Shown here piece after piece: positions 33,439 to 41,615 of a DNA stretch of 64,000 nucleotides (position 1 is the stretch's first letter; every line of letters starts with the position of its first letter). This DNA is from Bacillota bacterium (GTDB taxonomy: Bacteria > Bacillota > Clostridia > Tissierellales > Sedimentibacteraceae). The notes beneath the pieces are model-generated. The model made no database searches. It had not been told where the DNA came from and worked only from the letters and a program-made list of their open reading frames with translations. The position numbers and the translations under genes are program-made. Where the stretch lies: NCBI GenBank assembly GCA_023453025.1, contig JAEXUD010000060.1, positions 1 to 64,000 on the forward strand, written 5' to 3'.

Positions 33439-34641
33439 ATGCATTGTGTTCAAAAAATCAGTGAAAATATATATTGGGTAGGCGGCAATGACAGAAGACT
33501 TGAGCGTTTTGAAAATATGTTCCCCATTCCAAACGGGGTGTGCTACAATTCCTATTTGATATTAGATGAAAAAACTGCATTGATGGATACTGTCGATACA
33601 GCCATAAGCAGATTGTTTGTTGAAAACATAACTCATGTATTAAACGGGAGAAATTTGGATTATCTGGTTATAAACCACATGGAACCGGACCATTGCGCCA
33701 ATATTGAAGAGCTTGTAAGAAGATACCCAAGCATAAAAATTGTCGGGAACAAAAAAACATTCCAGTTTATAGGGCAGTTTTATGATTTCGATTACAGCTT
33801 GAATATGGTGGAAGTAAAGGACTGCGATACTCTATGCCTGGGTAAGCATAATTTGAAATTTATGACAATGCCGATGGTTCATTGGCCTGAAGTTATGTTT
33901 ACATATGAAGAAACAGAAAAAATCCTGTTTACGGCAGATGCTTTCGGAACATTCGGTTCATTGGCGGGGAATATATTCAGTGATGAAACAGATTATGATC
34001 ATTATTACATGGATGAAGCAAGACGTTACTATGCAAATATTGTAGGAAAATATGGCTCTCAGGTTCAAAATGCGTTAAAGAAGGTAAAACCATATGAGAT
34101 TAATATGATATGTCCGCTGCACGGACCGGTATGGAGAGAAAATTTACCCTATATAATTAACAAATACGACAAATGGAGCAGGTACGAGCCTGAGAAAAAG
34201 GGTGTGGTGCTTGTATATGCTTCTATGTACGGAAATATGGAAAATACCGTTAATGTTATTGCCAACAAGCTTGCGCTAAAAGGTGTCAAGGATATGAGGG
34301 TATACGACATTTCAAAGACTCATCCTTCATACATTGTTTCAGATATCTGGAAGTACAGCCATGTGATATTCGGCTCAGTTACATACAATCTAGGTCTGTA
34401 TTATGGTATGGAATCATTGCTGAATGAAATAAAAGCACTCAATATGCAAAACCGAAAGGTTGGACTGGTTGGAAGCGGAACATGGTCATCCCAGTCTGTG
34501 AAGATAATGCAGGAAATAGTAGGTTCCATGAAAAGTATGGAGGTAGTGGGAACACCTTTTGAAATAACATCTTCCATGAAACAGGAGCAAGAGGAAGTGC
34601 TAGATAAATTTGTGGAGGAGTTCTTTAATTCTATAGTCTAG
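33439..34641 (+). CDS. fprA: FprA-type di-iron flavoprotein (O2/NO reductase)
   Basis: The protein has 400 residues from the ATG at 33439, chosen for the AAGGAGTG site. An upstream in-frame start lacks one. The N-terminal metallo-beta-lactamase domain holds the di-iron motif His80-x-Glu82-x-Asp84-His85 (NHMEPDH). Further ligands lie in MVHWPEVMFTY, FTADAFGTFG and CPLHGPVW. The C-terminal flavodoxin domain (about 252-400) begins VVLVYASMYGNMENTVN and binds FMN. Family members reduce O2 to water or NO to N2O in the cytoplasm, with electrons from rubredoxin or F420H2. No rubredoxin gene is adjacent. It protects anaerobes from oxygen. Confidence 0.93.
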   Translation: MHCVQKISENIYWVGGNDRRLERFENMFPIPNGVCYNSYLILDEKTALMDTVDTAISRLFVENITHVLNGRNLDYLVINHMEPDHCANIEELVRRYPSIKIVGNKKTFQFIGQFYDFDYSLNMVEVKDCDTLCLGKHNLKFMTMPMVHWPEVMFTYEETEKILFTADAFGTFGSLAGNIFSDETDYDHYYMDEARRYYANIVGKYGSQVQNALKKVKPYEINMICPLHGPVWRENLPYIINKYDKWSRYEPEKKGVVLVYASMYGNMENTVNVIANKLALKGVKDMRVYDISKTHPSYIVSDIWKYSHVIFGSVTYNLGLYYGMESLLNEIKALNMQNRKVGLVGSGTWSSQSVKIMQEIVGSMKSMEVVGTPFEITSSMKQEQEEVLDKFVEEFFNSIV

Positions 34642-34656
34642 GTGAATGTAAGGTAT

Positions 34657-34691
34657 ACAGATAAATGGGGCGCGGAGCCCCATTTATCTGT
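34657..34691 (+). terminator. Strong hairpin after fprA
   Basis: ACAGATAAATGGGGC and its exact complement form a 15-bp stem around a 5-base loop, 15 bp past the stop. The T-run is weak (AAATGTATT). Confidence 0.78.
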
Positions 34692-34772
34692 AAATGTATT
34701 CATTCTATAGGTCAAGGTATATGAAATGTATTTAATCTGAATACACATGTTTTCAATTTGTATATAAAAGTG

Positions 34773-34801
34773 TTGAATTTAAAAAAACTACATGTTATAA
34801 T
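34773..34801 (+). promoter_or_regulatory. Promoter of the metY gene
   Basis: TTGAAT (34773-34778) and TATAAT (34796-34801), 17 bp apart. No SAM riboswitch fits in the short leader that follows. Confidence 0.72.
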
Positions 34802-34843
34802 TTCTAAATATATTTTAGAAGCTAAAAATATCAGGAGGGAACC

Positions 34844-36112
34844 ATGAAATTCGAAACCCAATGCCTTCATGAAGGCTATCACCCAAAAAACGGAGAGCCG
34901 AGAGCACTTCCTATATATCAAAGCACAACATATACATATGATTCTTCTGATCATATAGGAAGATTATTTGATTTGTCAGAATCAGGTCACATGTATTCAC
35001 GTATATCGAATCCAACCGTTGCGGCTGTTGAAGAAAAAATTGCAGCAATGGAAGGCGGAGTAGGTGCGATGTGTACCACATCCGGTCAGGCTGCATCATT
35101 GTTGAGCCTTCTGAATATATTGAAGGCAGGAGACCACTTTATAAGCATATCATCAATTTACGGAGGAACAATAAACCTGTTTGCAGTAACATTGAAAAGA
35201 TTTGGAATTGAATGCACATTTGTCAATCAGGATTCAACTGACGAAGAAATACAAAGACAGTTCAAGGAAAACACGAGGGCTGTTTTTGGAGAAACTATCG
35301 CAAATCCTTCACTTGTTGTATTTGACATCGAAAGATTTGCAAATCTTGCCCATAAAAACAATGTACCGTTAATAGTTGACAATACATTTGCAACTCCGTA
35401 TCTTTGCAGACCTTTTGAGTTTGGAGCAGATATTGTTACTCATTCAACAACAAAATATATGGACGGCCATGCAATACAGGTAGGCGGAGTAATAGTGGAC
35501 AGCGGAAATTTCAACTGGGCAAACGGAAAATTTCCTGAATTTACTGAGCCGGATGAATCATATCACGGAGTTGTATATACGAAGTCTTTCGAAAATGCTG
35601 CTTACATTGCAAAGGCAAGAGTTCAGATGATGAGAGATATCGGTGCGTATCCGTCGGCAAATGCGGCATTTTTACTGAACCTTGGATTGGAAACACTGGC
35701 AGTTAGAATGGACAGACATTGCAGCAATGCATTGAAGGCAGCTGAATTTTTAAACAGTTCAGATAAGATTGAATTTGTCAGTTATCCGGGACTTGAAAAT
35801 GACAAATATCATGAACTTGCTAAAAAATATGTTCCAAAGGGATGTGCTGGTGTAATTTCACTGTCAATAAGGGGAAGCAGAGAAAATGCAGTCAAATTCA
35901 TAGATTCATTGAAGCTTGCGTCCAACGAGGTACATGTCGCAGACATACGTACCTGTGTACTTCACCCTGCAAGCTCAACTCACAGGCAGCTTACGGACAG
36001 CCAGCTGAAAGACGCAGGCATAACTCCTGGGCTGGTAAGGCTTTCAGTAGGTATTGAAAATATTGATGATATAATTGAGGATTTAGAACAGGCATTGGCA
36101 CAAATTGATTAA
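34844..36112 (+). CDS. metY: O-acetylhomoserine sulfhydrylase-type PLP enzyme
   Basis: This 422-residue protein is a Cys/Met-metabolism PLP enzyme. The PLP lysine is Lys204 in HSTTKYMDGHAIQVGG. Other family stretches are PIYQSTTYTYDSSDHIGRLF, YSRISNPTVAAVEEKIAAME and IVDNTFATPYLCRPFEFGAD. Length and sequence style fit MetY, which makes homocysteine from O-acetylhomoserine and sulfide. A gamma-lyase role cannot be excluded. The ATG follows CAGGAGGGAACC. It is transcribed alone from its own promoter. Confidence 0.9.
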   Translation: MKFETQCLHEGYHPKNGEPRALPIYQSTTYTYDSSDHIGRLFDLSESGHMYSRISNPTVAAVEEKIAAMEGGVGAMCTTSGQAASLLSLLNILKAGDHFISISSIYGGTINLFAVTLKRFGIECTFVNQDSTDEEIQRQFKENTRAVFGETIANPSLVVFDIERFANLAHKNNVPLIVDNTFATPYLCRPFEFGADIVTHSTTKYMDGHAIQVGGVIVDSGNFNWANGKFPEFTEPDESYHGVVYTKSFENAAYIAKARVQMMRDIGAYPSANAAFLLNLGLETLAVRMDRHCSNALKAAEFLNSSDKIEFVSYPGLENDKYHELAKKYVPKGCAGVISLSIRGSRENAVKFIDSLKLASNEVHVADIRTCVLHPASSTHRQLTDSQLKDAGITPGLVRLSVGIENIDDIIEDLEQALAQID

Positions 36113-36237
36113 AATAAATAAATAATTTACACAGCTTTTACGAACGACATATTCTGTCAATATATGTGCACTTTATATTAATACCATTAAAACTGATTTT
36201 TTTATTAAATCCTCTTAAATAAATTGAGCTGAATGAA

Positions 36238-36265
36238 AATCAAGAGCTGATGAAGGCTCTTGATT
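36238..36265. terminator. Bidirectional terminator between metY and ade
   Basis: AATCAAGAGC and GCTCTTGATT form a 10-bp stem with an 8-base loop. T-rich tails lie on both sides. It serves the convergent metY and ade genes. Confidence 0.82.
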
Positions 36266-36269
36266 TATT

Positions 36270-38057
36270 TTATTCAAATATCGGTACGATTTTTTGCTCT
36301 AAAACATCTACTATCCCCAAATCTGACAACTTGGCCTTTGGTATCACAGGCAATGCCAGGGTTGCAATACGAAGCAGCGGATTTTCGCTTTCTGTTAAGC
36401 CGAGACTTCTTATTGCGTTTTTCATTTTATCCGCTTCATGAGATAATTCTTCACATGATTTCTTAGACATTAATCCGCCTATTGGCAGTGCGAGACTTTC
36501 AATTACGCTGCTATCTGCAGCACAGCTTAATCCGCCTCCGTCTTTCATTATTTGCTTTGCAGCCGCATAGGCGTTTTCCGGGGTGTCATAAACTATGGTC
36601 AGGTTGTGGCAGTCATGAGATACAGTGCTTCCTATCGCTCCGTGCACGGTTCCGAAATTACGGACAATTCCGCGGCCAAAGGTATTATGCCCCAGGTGTC
36701 TGTTTATAACTGCAGCGTACTTCAAATCATGGTCAAAGGAGATATCCACCCTTCCATTAATTACAGGCAGCTCTTCAAGTGTAAATTCAGTGTCAGCAGA
36801 ATTGAAATCCATGTATTTGATAACCCTGACTGTTATTTTGCCTTCCTGAACCGGTGCCTTGATTATAAAATCATCAATTTTTAATTCGCCAATATATACT
36901 GTGTTTTTTTCTTCCAGATTAAAGTTCATATTTTCAATTTCATTAATCAACTTACCATTCCTCGCAGCCAGTTTTCCTTCAAAAAATACTGCATATGGAA
37001 TCAATTCCTCTAAATTATCCGCAAGCACCATGTCAGCAACAAATCCCGGTGCAATCGCTCCCAAATTTTTTACGCCTATTTCTCTTGCCACATTTATTGT
37101 TGCACTTCTTATGGCGTCAATTGGGTGCAGACCACATTTTATAGCTTTTCGAACCACATCATTCATATGTCCTTTGTTTATAATATCTTCAGGCTCTCTG
37201 TCGTCGGTGCAAAGTGTTAAATTATCATGATATCTGAATTTACCGACTCCATTGATTATAGCTTCAACATTTTTTGTTATGGAGCTTTCTCTTGCATCCA
37301 CAAACATTCCGGCCCTCATTTTTTCTCTTGCCTCATATGGAGACATGATTTCATGGTCGCTGTTCGGACCTGCACACAAATAAGCTGATAATTCTCTCCC
37401 TGACAGTCCAGGCGCATGACCTTCCAGAAACATATTTCTCTCATCTACGGCTTCAATAATTCCAGTCATTCTATCATCATTATTTATCACTCCCATGAAG
37501 TCCATTACCTCTGCAAGACCGATTACTCGGTCAAGGTTCAATAATGACTTAACTTCCCTTTCAGTAAAAACCGCTCCTGAATTTTCAAGACCAGGCACTG
37601 CCGGAACACATGATGGAACCAAGATGAGCTGTCTCATCGGTATATTTTTGCTGCATTCATGCATGTAAATCACACCTTCCATGCCGCAGACATTTGCTAT
37701 TTCATGAGGATCTGTAACCATGGTAGTGGTGCCGTGAGGAATAACAGCTTCAGCTAAATTTCTCGGTGTCATCATTGTGCTTTCCACATGAGCATGTGCA
37801 TCAATAAAGCCCGGTATTAAGTATTTTCCCTTGGCATCGCAGTAATAATTTCCTGCCAGCCGCTTTTCATCTGTTTTCCTTCCGTCAGGGTTACATTGTA
37901 TGTGTGCAATAAATCCGTCGTAAATCCCAACATCACCCTTGTATATTTCTCCTGTAAAAACATTTATAATCTGAGTATTGCCTATAACTAAATCGCAGGG
38001 TCTCTTTCCTAATGCGGCTTCAACCAATGCTTTTCTGTCCGAAGTATTAATCCTCAT
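36270..38057 (-). CDS. ade: Adenine deaminase
   Basis: This 595-residue enzyme converts adenine to hypoxanthine and ammonia in purine salvage. The metal motif is His88-x-His90 in IPGFIDAHAHVESTMMTP. Other family stretches are HGTTTMVTDPHEIANVCGME, LEGHAPGLSGRELSAYLCAG, LCTDDREPEDIINKGHMNDV and a C-terminal domain with RHLGHNTFGRGIVRNFGTVH. Length matches the family (about 570-600). The ATG at 38057 follows AAAAGGAGAGTTGT on the minus strand. No purine riboswitch is apparent in its short leader. It is a single-gene unit. Confidence 0.95.
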   Translation of the reverse strand: MRINTSDRKALVEAALGKRPCDLVIGNTQIINVFTGEIYKGDVGIYDGFIAHIQCNPDGRKTDEKRLAGNYYCDAKGKYLIPGFIDAHAHVESTMMTPRNLAEAVIPHGTTTMVTDPHEIANVCGMEGVIYMHECSKNIPMRQLILVPSCVPAVPGLENSGAVFTEREVKSLLNLDRVIGLAEVMDFMGVINNDDRMTGIIEAVDERNMFLEGHAPGLSGRELSAYLCAGPNSDHEIMSPYEAREKMRAGMFVDARESSITKNVEAIINGVGKFRYHDNLTLCTDDREPEDIINKGHMNDVVRKAIKCGLHPIDAIRSATINVAREIGVKNLGAIAPGFVADMVLADNLEELIPYAVFFEGKLAARNGKLINEIENMNFNLEEKNTVYIGELKIDDFIIKAPVQEGKITVRVIKYMDFNSADTEFTLEELPVINGRVDISFDHDLKYAAVINRHLGHNTFGRGIVRNFGTVHGAIGSTVSHDCHNLTIVYDTPENAYAAAKQIMKDGGGLSCAADSSVIESLALPIGGLMSKKSCEELSHEADKMKNAIRSLGLTESENPLLRIATLALPVIPKAKLSDLGIVDVLEQKIVPIFE

Positions 38058-38196
38058 ACAACTCTCCTTTTTTAGATTTGGTAAAAAAATTATACATTTG
38101 CTTAATAATAAAGCTTTTAAATTACTTTGTAAAGAAAGTATTTAATAGAACTTATGATAATTAGCAATTTTTATGATTAATTAATAAAATTGTTAT

Positions 38197-38216
38197 AAAA
38201 AAGAGCCATTTGGCTC
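38197..38216 (-). terminator. Terminator of the 38223-38570 gene
   Basis: On the minus strand GAGCC-AAAT-GGCTC is followed by TTTTTTAT, 6 bp after the stop codon. Confidence 0.85.
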
Positions 38217-38222
38217 ATCAAA

Positions 38223-38570
38223 CTAGATTTCTTCAGCTAAGTCATTTAAATCAGGCATATTGGACGATTTATATTTCGCTCTTAATGCAGAAAATATTTT
38301 TTTGCTGTTTACATCGGTTATTCCATTTCTTGTTAAATTTAAATTGACAATGTCGCTGATTTTGCTGGTCTTATTTTGAAGGACCGTACTTATATTCCAC
38401 GGTGTTTCAAGTATGACTTTTTTATCATATTCAAATTTTTCTTTACTTTTATACTTGGTATCATCAAGCTGCAATTCCTCAATATCCTTTATAAGCAAAG
38501 GTACTTTTTTTTCTTCTAAAACTATGCGAACTAATTTTTGTTGTTTTTCTGTACCGCCGATTTCTTTCAT
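38223..38570 (-). CDS. Small Lys-rich protein, unknown
   Basis: This 115-residue soluble protein is rich in Lys, Glu and Asn. It has no signal peptide or membrane segment. Stretches such as MKEIGGTEKQQKLVRIVLEE and NLTRNGITDVNSKKIFSALR are not recognised as a family. The ATG follows AAAGGAGATTTTTAAATAA on the minus strand, and a clear terminator follows the stop, so it is a real single-gene unit. Function is unknown. Confidence 0.72.
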   Translation of the reverse strand: MKEIGGTEKQQKLVRIVLEEKKVPLLIKDIEELQLDDTKYKSKEKFEYDKKVILETPWNISTVLQNKTSKISDIVNLNLTRNGITDVNSKKIFSALRAKYKSSNMPDLNDLAEEI

Positions 38571-38746
38571 TTATTTAAAAATCTCCTTTGAAATTATTAT
38601 TATCTGTTGTCATTATACTATTATTGTTTAATGAAATGCAAATAATTATTAACTAGAAAATTGCTTCATTATGTTATTTGTTTAAGTTTGGGAAAAAGGG
38701 GTATAATTTATATAATTGAAAACTTAATTAATATTCAGGAGGAATT

Positions 38747-39514
38747 ATGAGACTAAAAGGAAAGACAGCGGTTGTTACGGGAGCCAGCTCCGGAATGGGA
38801 AGAGATATAGCTTATTATTTTGCCAAAGAGGGAGCAAATGTACTGGCTGTTGCAAGACGTGCAGAAAGATTAGCGCAGCTGGTTGATGACACTAAAGATT
38901 TTGACGGGAAGGTAGTTGCATATTCAGCTGATGTTACGGACAAAGATAAGGCTGAAGGTATGATAGATGAAGCAATAAAACTATTCGGGAAATTGGACAT
39001 CTTGGTAAACAACGCAGGTATCATGGATGACATGAGCGGTGTTGGAGATGTTAGTGATGAAATGTACGACAAGGTTTTTGATATAAATGTCAGATCTGTA
39101 ATACTTGGTATGAGAAAAGCGGTAAAGTATTTTGAAGAAGTCGGCGGTGGAAATATAATTAACGTTGCATCTATAGGCGGATTACATGGCGGAATTGCAG
39201 GAGCTGTATATACTGCAAGCAAACATGCTGTCATTGGATTGACTAAAAATACAGGATTCATGTATGCAAAGAAAAATATCAGATGTAATGCAATTTGCCC
39301 TGGAGGAATAGCAACTGAAATTGCCAACAGTGAATTTATGAAAAATATTAATAAAGAAGGTGCTGAACGCACCGGAATAGGATTGGCTCTGAACCCTCGT
39401 TATGGAATGCCCAATGAAATCGCAGCAGTTGCAGTATTTCTGGCCAGTGACGAATCCGGATTTGTTAACGGACAAAGCCTTCAGGTGGACGGTGGCTGGA
39501 CAGCCTATATGTAG
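38747..39514 (+). CDS. Short-chain dehydrogenase/reductase (SDR)
   Basis: This 255-residue protein has a classical SDR fold. The NAD(P) motif TGASSGMGRDIAYYFAKEGA lies at about 12-31, with NNAG near 88, the catalytic Ser in IINVASIGG and Tyr-x3-Lys in AVYTASKHAVIGLTKN (about 158-162). The C-terminal FLASDESGFVNGQSLQVDGG is typical of FabG-like members. It reduces or oxidises a keto/hydroxy group with NAD(P). It stands alone, not in a fatty-acid cluster, so 3-oxoacyl-ACP is only one of many possible substrates. Confidence 0.92.
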   Translation: MRLKGKTAVVTGASSGMGRDIAYYFAKEGANVLAVARRAERLAQLVDDTKDFDGKVVAYSADVTDKDKAEGMIDEAIKLFGKLDILVNNAGIMDDMSGVGDVSDEMYDKVFDINVRSVILGMRKAVKYFEEVGGGNIINVASIGGLHGGIAGAVYTASKHAVIGLTKNTGFMYAKKNIRCNAICPGGIATEIANSEFMKNINKEGAERTGIGLALNPRYGMPNEIAAVAVFLASDESGFVNGQSLQVDGGWTAYM

Positions 39515-39663
39515 ATTCGTATTTCGATTAAACCTGCTGTGCTACCGTTCAGGCAGTCAATCCTCACGTATGTTTGAATACGCTCCGGTTACCTGCCTTC
39601 CGGTGCCTTGCAGGATGAACTTTTTCAACAACCTGCCATCCTGATGACTTTGTCATCAATCTG
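39515..39663. repeat. G+C-richer structured block, possible dispersed repeat
   Basis: Between the SDR stop and its terminator lies about 130 bp that is clearly richer in G+C than its flanks. It contains ACCTGCTGTGCTACCGTTCA, CTCCGGTTACCTGCCTTCCG and GTGCCTTGCAGGATGAAC. It has small hairpins (CGTATGTTTGAATACG; GATGACTTTGTCATC). I recall similar blocks after genes in related Clostridia, but this is memory only. No gene is supported here. Confidence 0.45.
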
Positions 39664-39692
39664 AAAAACAGTCCTTTGGGCTGTTTTTTTTT
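39664..39692 (+). terminator. Rho-independent terminator
   Basis: AAAACAGTCC pairs with GGCTGTTTT around TTTG, followed by a long T run. It ends transcripts from the SDR gene. Confidence 0.85.
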
Positions 39693-39890
39693 GAACAAAT
39701 TAAAAAATTAAGGTTATATTAAGGATAGAAGTGTTATTATATTATGTTAAATTTTTTTATATAATATATAAATAGGAAATTATATAAAAAACAAGGACTA
39801 CAAAGAACGTAAAGTTTTCTGGAGAAAGTTGCTTAGCAACTTTTAAATTTTTTCAATTAACATAAAATTTACATAGACAGGAGTGAAATT

Positions 39891-41615
39891 TTGAGAAAAT
39901 TATTGCCTTTTATGAAAAAATATATGCGTTATGCGATGCTTTGTCCTTTATTAATGATATTAGAGGTTGCGGCGGACATTGTAATTCCATATCTTATGTC
40001 TCTTATAGTCGATGTGGGTATCGCAAACAGGGATATAGATTATGTGGTTAAAATCGGTTTCATAATGATTTTAGCAGCACTGTTCGGAATGACAGTAGGA
40101 ATTATAAGCTCTCATTTTGGGGCAAAAGCCGGCTTTGGTTTTTCGGCCGAAGTAAGAAAGACAGTATTTAAAAAAGTTCAAGGGTTTTCATTTGCCAATT
40201 TAGATAAATTTTCAGTATCATCCCTGATAACAAGACTTACAAATGACTGTAACATGCTTGGTCAGGTTGCCATGATGAGTCTCCGTCTGGCAATCAGATC
40301 ACCCTTCATGATGATTTTTGCACTTATAATGGCGTTTAATATCAATGCTTCTCTTGCCAGTGTGTTTATGGTTGCAATTCCGGTTATGGTTATATTATTA
40401 GGAATAATAATGACTAAGGCGAGACCGCTGTTTATTAAGATGCAGTCGCGTGTTGACAGAGTAAATGCCATTATACAGGAAAATTTAATCGGCATAAGAG
40501 TTGTCAAGTCCTTTAACCGGCAAAAACATGAAGAAAAAAGGTTCAAGGAAAGAAATGATGCATTAAGAAATACTGCTTTAGAAGCTATATCAATAATAAT
40601 ATTTTTGTTCCCGGTAATGACAATAGTTACCTATTCAACCATTACAGCAGTACTGTGGTTTGGGGGAAAACAAGTGGTTGCAGGCAGTATGGGCAGCGGG
40701 GAGCTTGTGTCGTTCATTACATACATCACACAAATATTAATGTCGCTTATGATGCTGTCATTTTTCTTTATGCAGCTGCTGAGAGGTTCAGCATCCGCAG
40801 CCAGAATAGTCGAAGTCTTAGAAACAGAACCGGAAATACTTGAGGATGAAAATCCTGCAATGGAATTAAAGAATGGTTCGGTAAGCTTTAAAAATGTAAG
40901 CTTCGAGTATCCGTTCAGTGCCGAAAAAGCATTAAAGGATGTTAATTTAGAAATTAATTCCGGTGAAATAATTGGAATCATAGGCTCAACCGGCTCGTCG
41001 AAATCAACCCTGGTACAGTTGATACCCAGGCTTTATGATGTTTCAAACGGTTCGGTTTCTGTAGGCGGAACAGATGTAAGAAAATATAACATAAAGCTAT
41101 TGAGAGACAAGGTTGCGTTTGTGCTTCAGAAAAATGTTTTGTTTTCAGGAACTATCAGAGAAAATATGCAGTGGGGAAATGAAAATGCTACAGACCAGCA
41201 GATTATAAATGCATTGAAGCAATCTCAGGCGTGGGAGTTTGTATCTAAGTACGAAGAAGTCCTAGATCACAGAGTAGAACAGGGAGGAGACAATTTCTCA
41301 GGAGGACAGAAGCAGAGACTGACTATTGCAAGAGCTTTGCTGAAAACTCCAAGAATAATTATTCTGGATGATTCAACAAGTGCGGTGGATATGACAACAG
41401 ATGCAAAAATCCAGCTTGCATTTAAAGAAGAACTAAAGGATGTTACGACAATCATAATTGCTCAGAGGATTTCATCTATTCAGCATGCAGACAGAATACT
41501 TGTCCTGAATGAGGGGAAAATAGAATCAATCGGAACACATGGGGAGTTACTTATTTGTTCTCCTATTTACAAGGAAATCTATGAATCTCAGCAGAAAGGG
41601 GTGGTAGGAGAATGA
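39891..41615 (+). CDS. ABC exporter half-transporter, degenerate-site subunit
   Basis: This 574-residue protein has six membrane segments (about 15-300) and an ATPase domain (about 335-570). The start is a TTG 4 bp after AGGAGTG. Walker A reads IGSTGSSKST, with Ser instead of the usual Gly before Lys. The signature is NFSGGQKQRLTIARAL. Walker B is IIILDDSTSAVD, with Asp in place of the catalytic Glu. This marks the catalytically weak half of a heterodimeric drug or lipid exporter. The ATG of the second half overlaps its stop by 4 bp, so translation is coupled. Confidence 0.92.
   Translation: MRKLLPFMKKYMRYAMLCPLLMILEVAADIVIPYLMSLIVDVGIANRDIDYVVKIGFIMILAALFGMTVGIISSHFGAKAGFGFSAEVRKTVFKKVQGFSFANLDKFSVSSLITRLTNDCNMLGQVAMMSLRLAIRSPFMMIFALIMAFNINASLASVFMVAIPVMVILLGIIMTKARPLFIKMQSRVDRVNAIIQENLIGIRVVKSFNRQKHEEKRFKERNDALRNTALEAISIIIFLFPVMTIVTYSTITAVLWFGGKQVVAGSMGSGELVSFITYITQILMSLMMLSFFFMQLLRGSASAARIVEVLETEPEILEDENPAMELKNGSVSFKNVSFEYPFSAEKALKDVNLEINSGEIIGIIGSTGSSKSTLVQLIPRLYDVSNGSVSVGGTDVRKYNIKLLRDKVAFVLQKNVLFSGTIRENMQWGNENATDQQIINALKQSQAWEFVSKYEEVLDHRVEQGGDNFSGGQKQRLTIARALLKTPRIIILDDSTSAVDMTTDAKIQLAFKEELKDVTTIIIAQRISSIQHADRILVLNEGKIESIGTHGELLICSPIYKEIYESQQKGVVGE

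Noticed and set aside
34692..34843. SAM riboswitch or T-box upstream of metY
   Set aside because: The leader after the promoter is only about 40 bp and shows no conserved core.
38058..38222. Purine riboswitch upstream of adenine deaminase
   Set aside because: No matching three-way junction core was seen in this short AT-rich stretch.
38815..39475. Long minus-strand frames within the SDR gene
   Set aside because: The plus-strand SDR has all family motifs; the opposite frames are by-products of its codon use.
39402..39644. Plus-strand frame running into the G+C-rich block
   Set aside because: It begins inside the SDR gene in another frame and lacks a start site.
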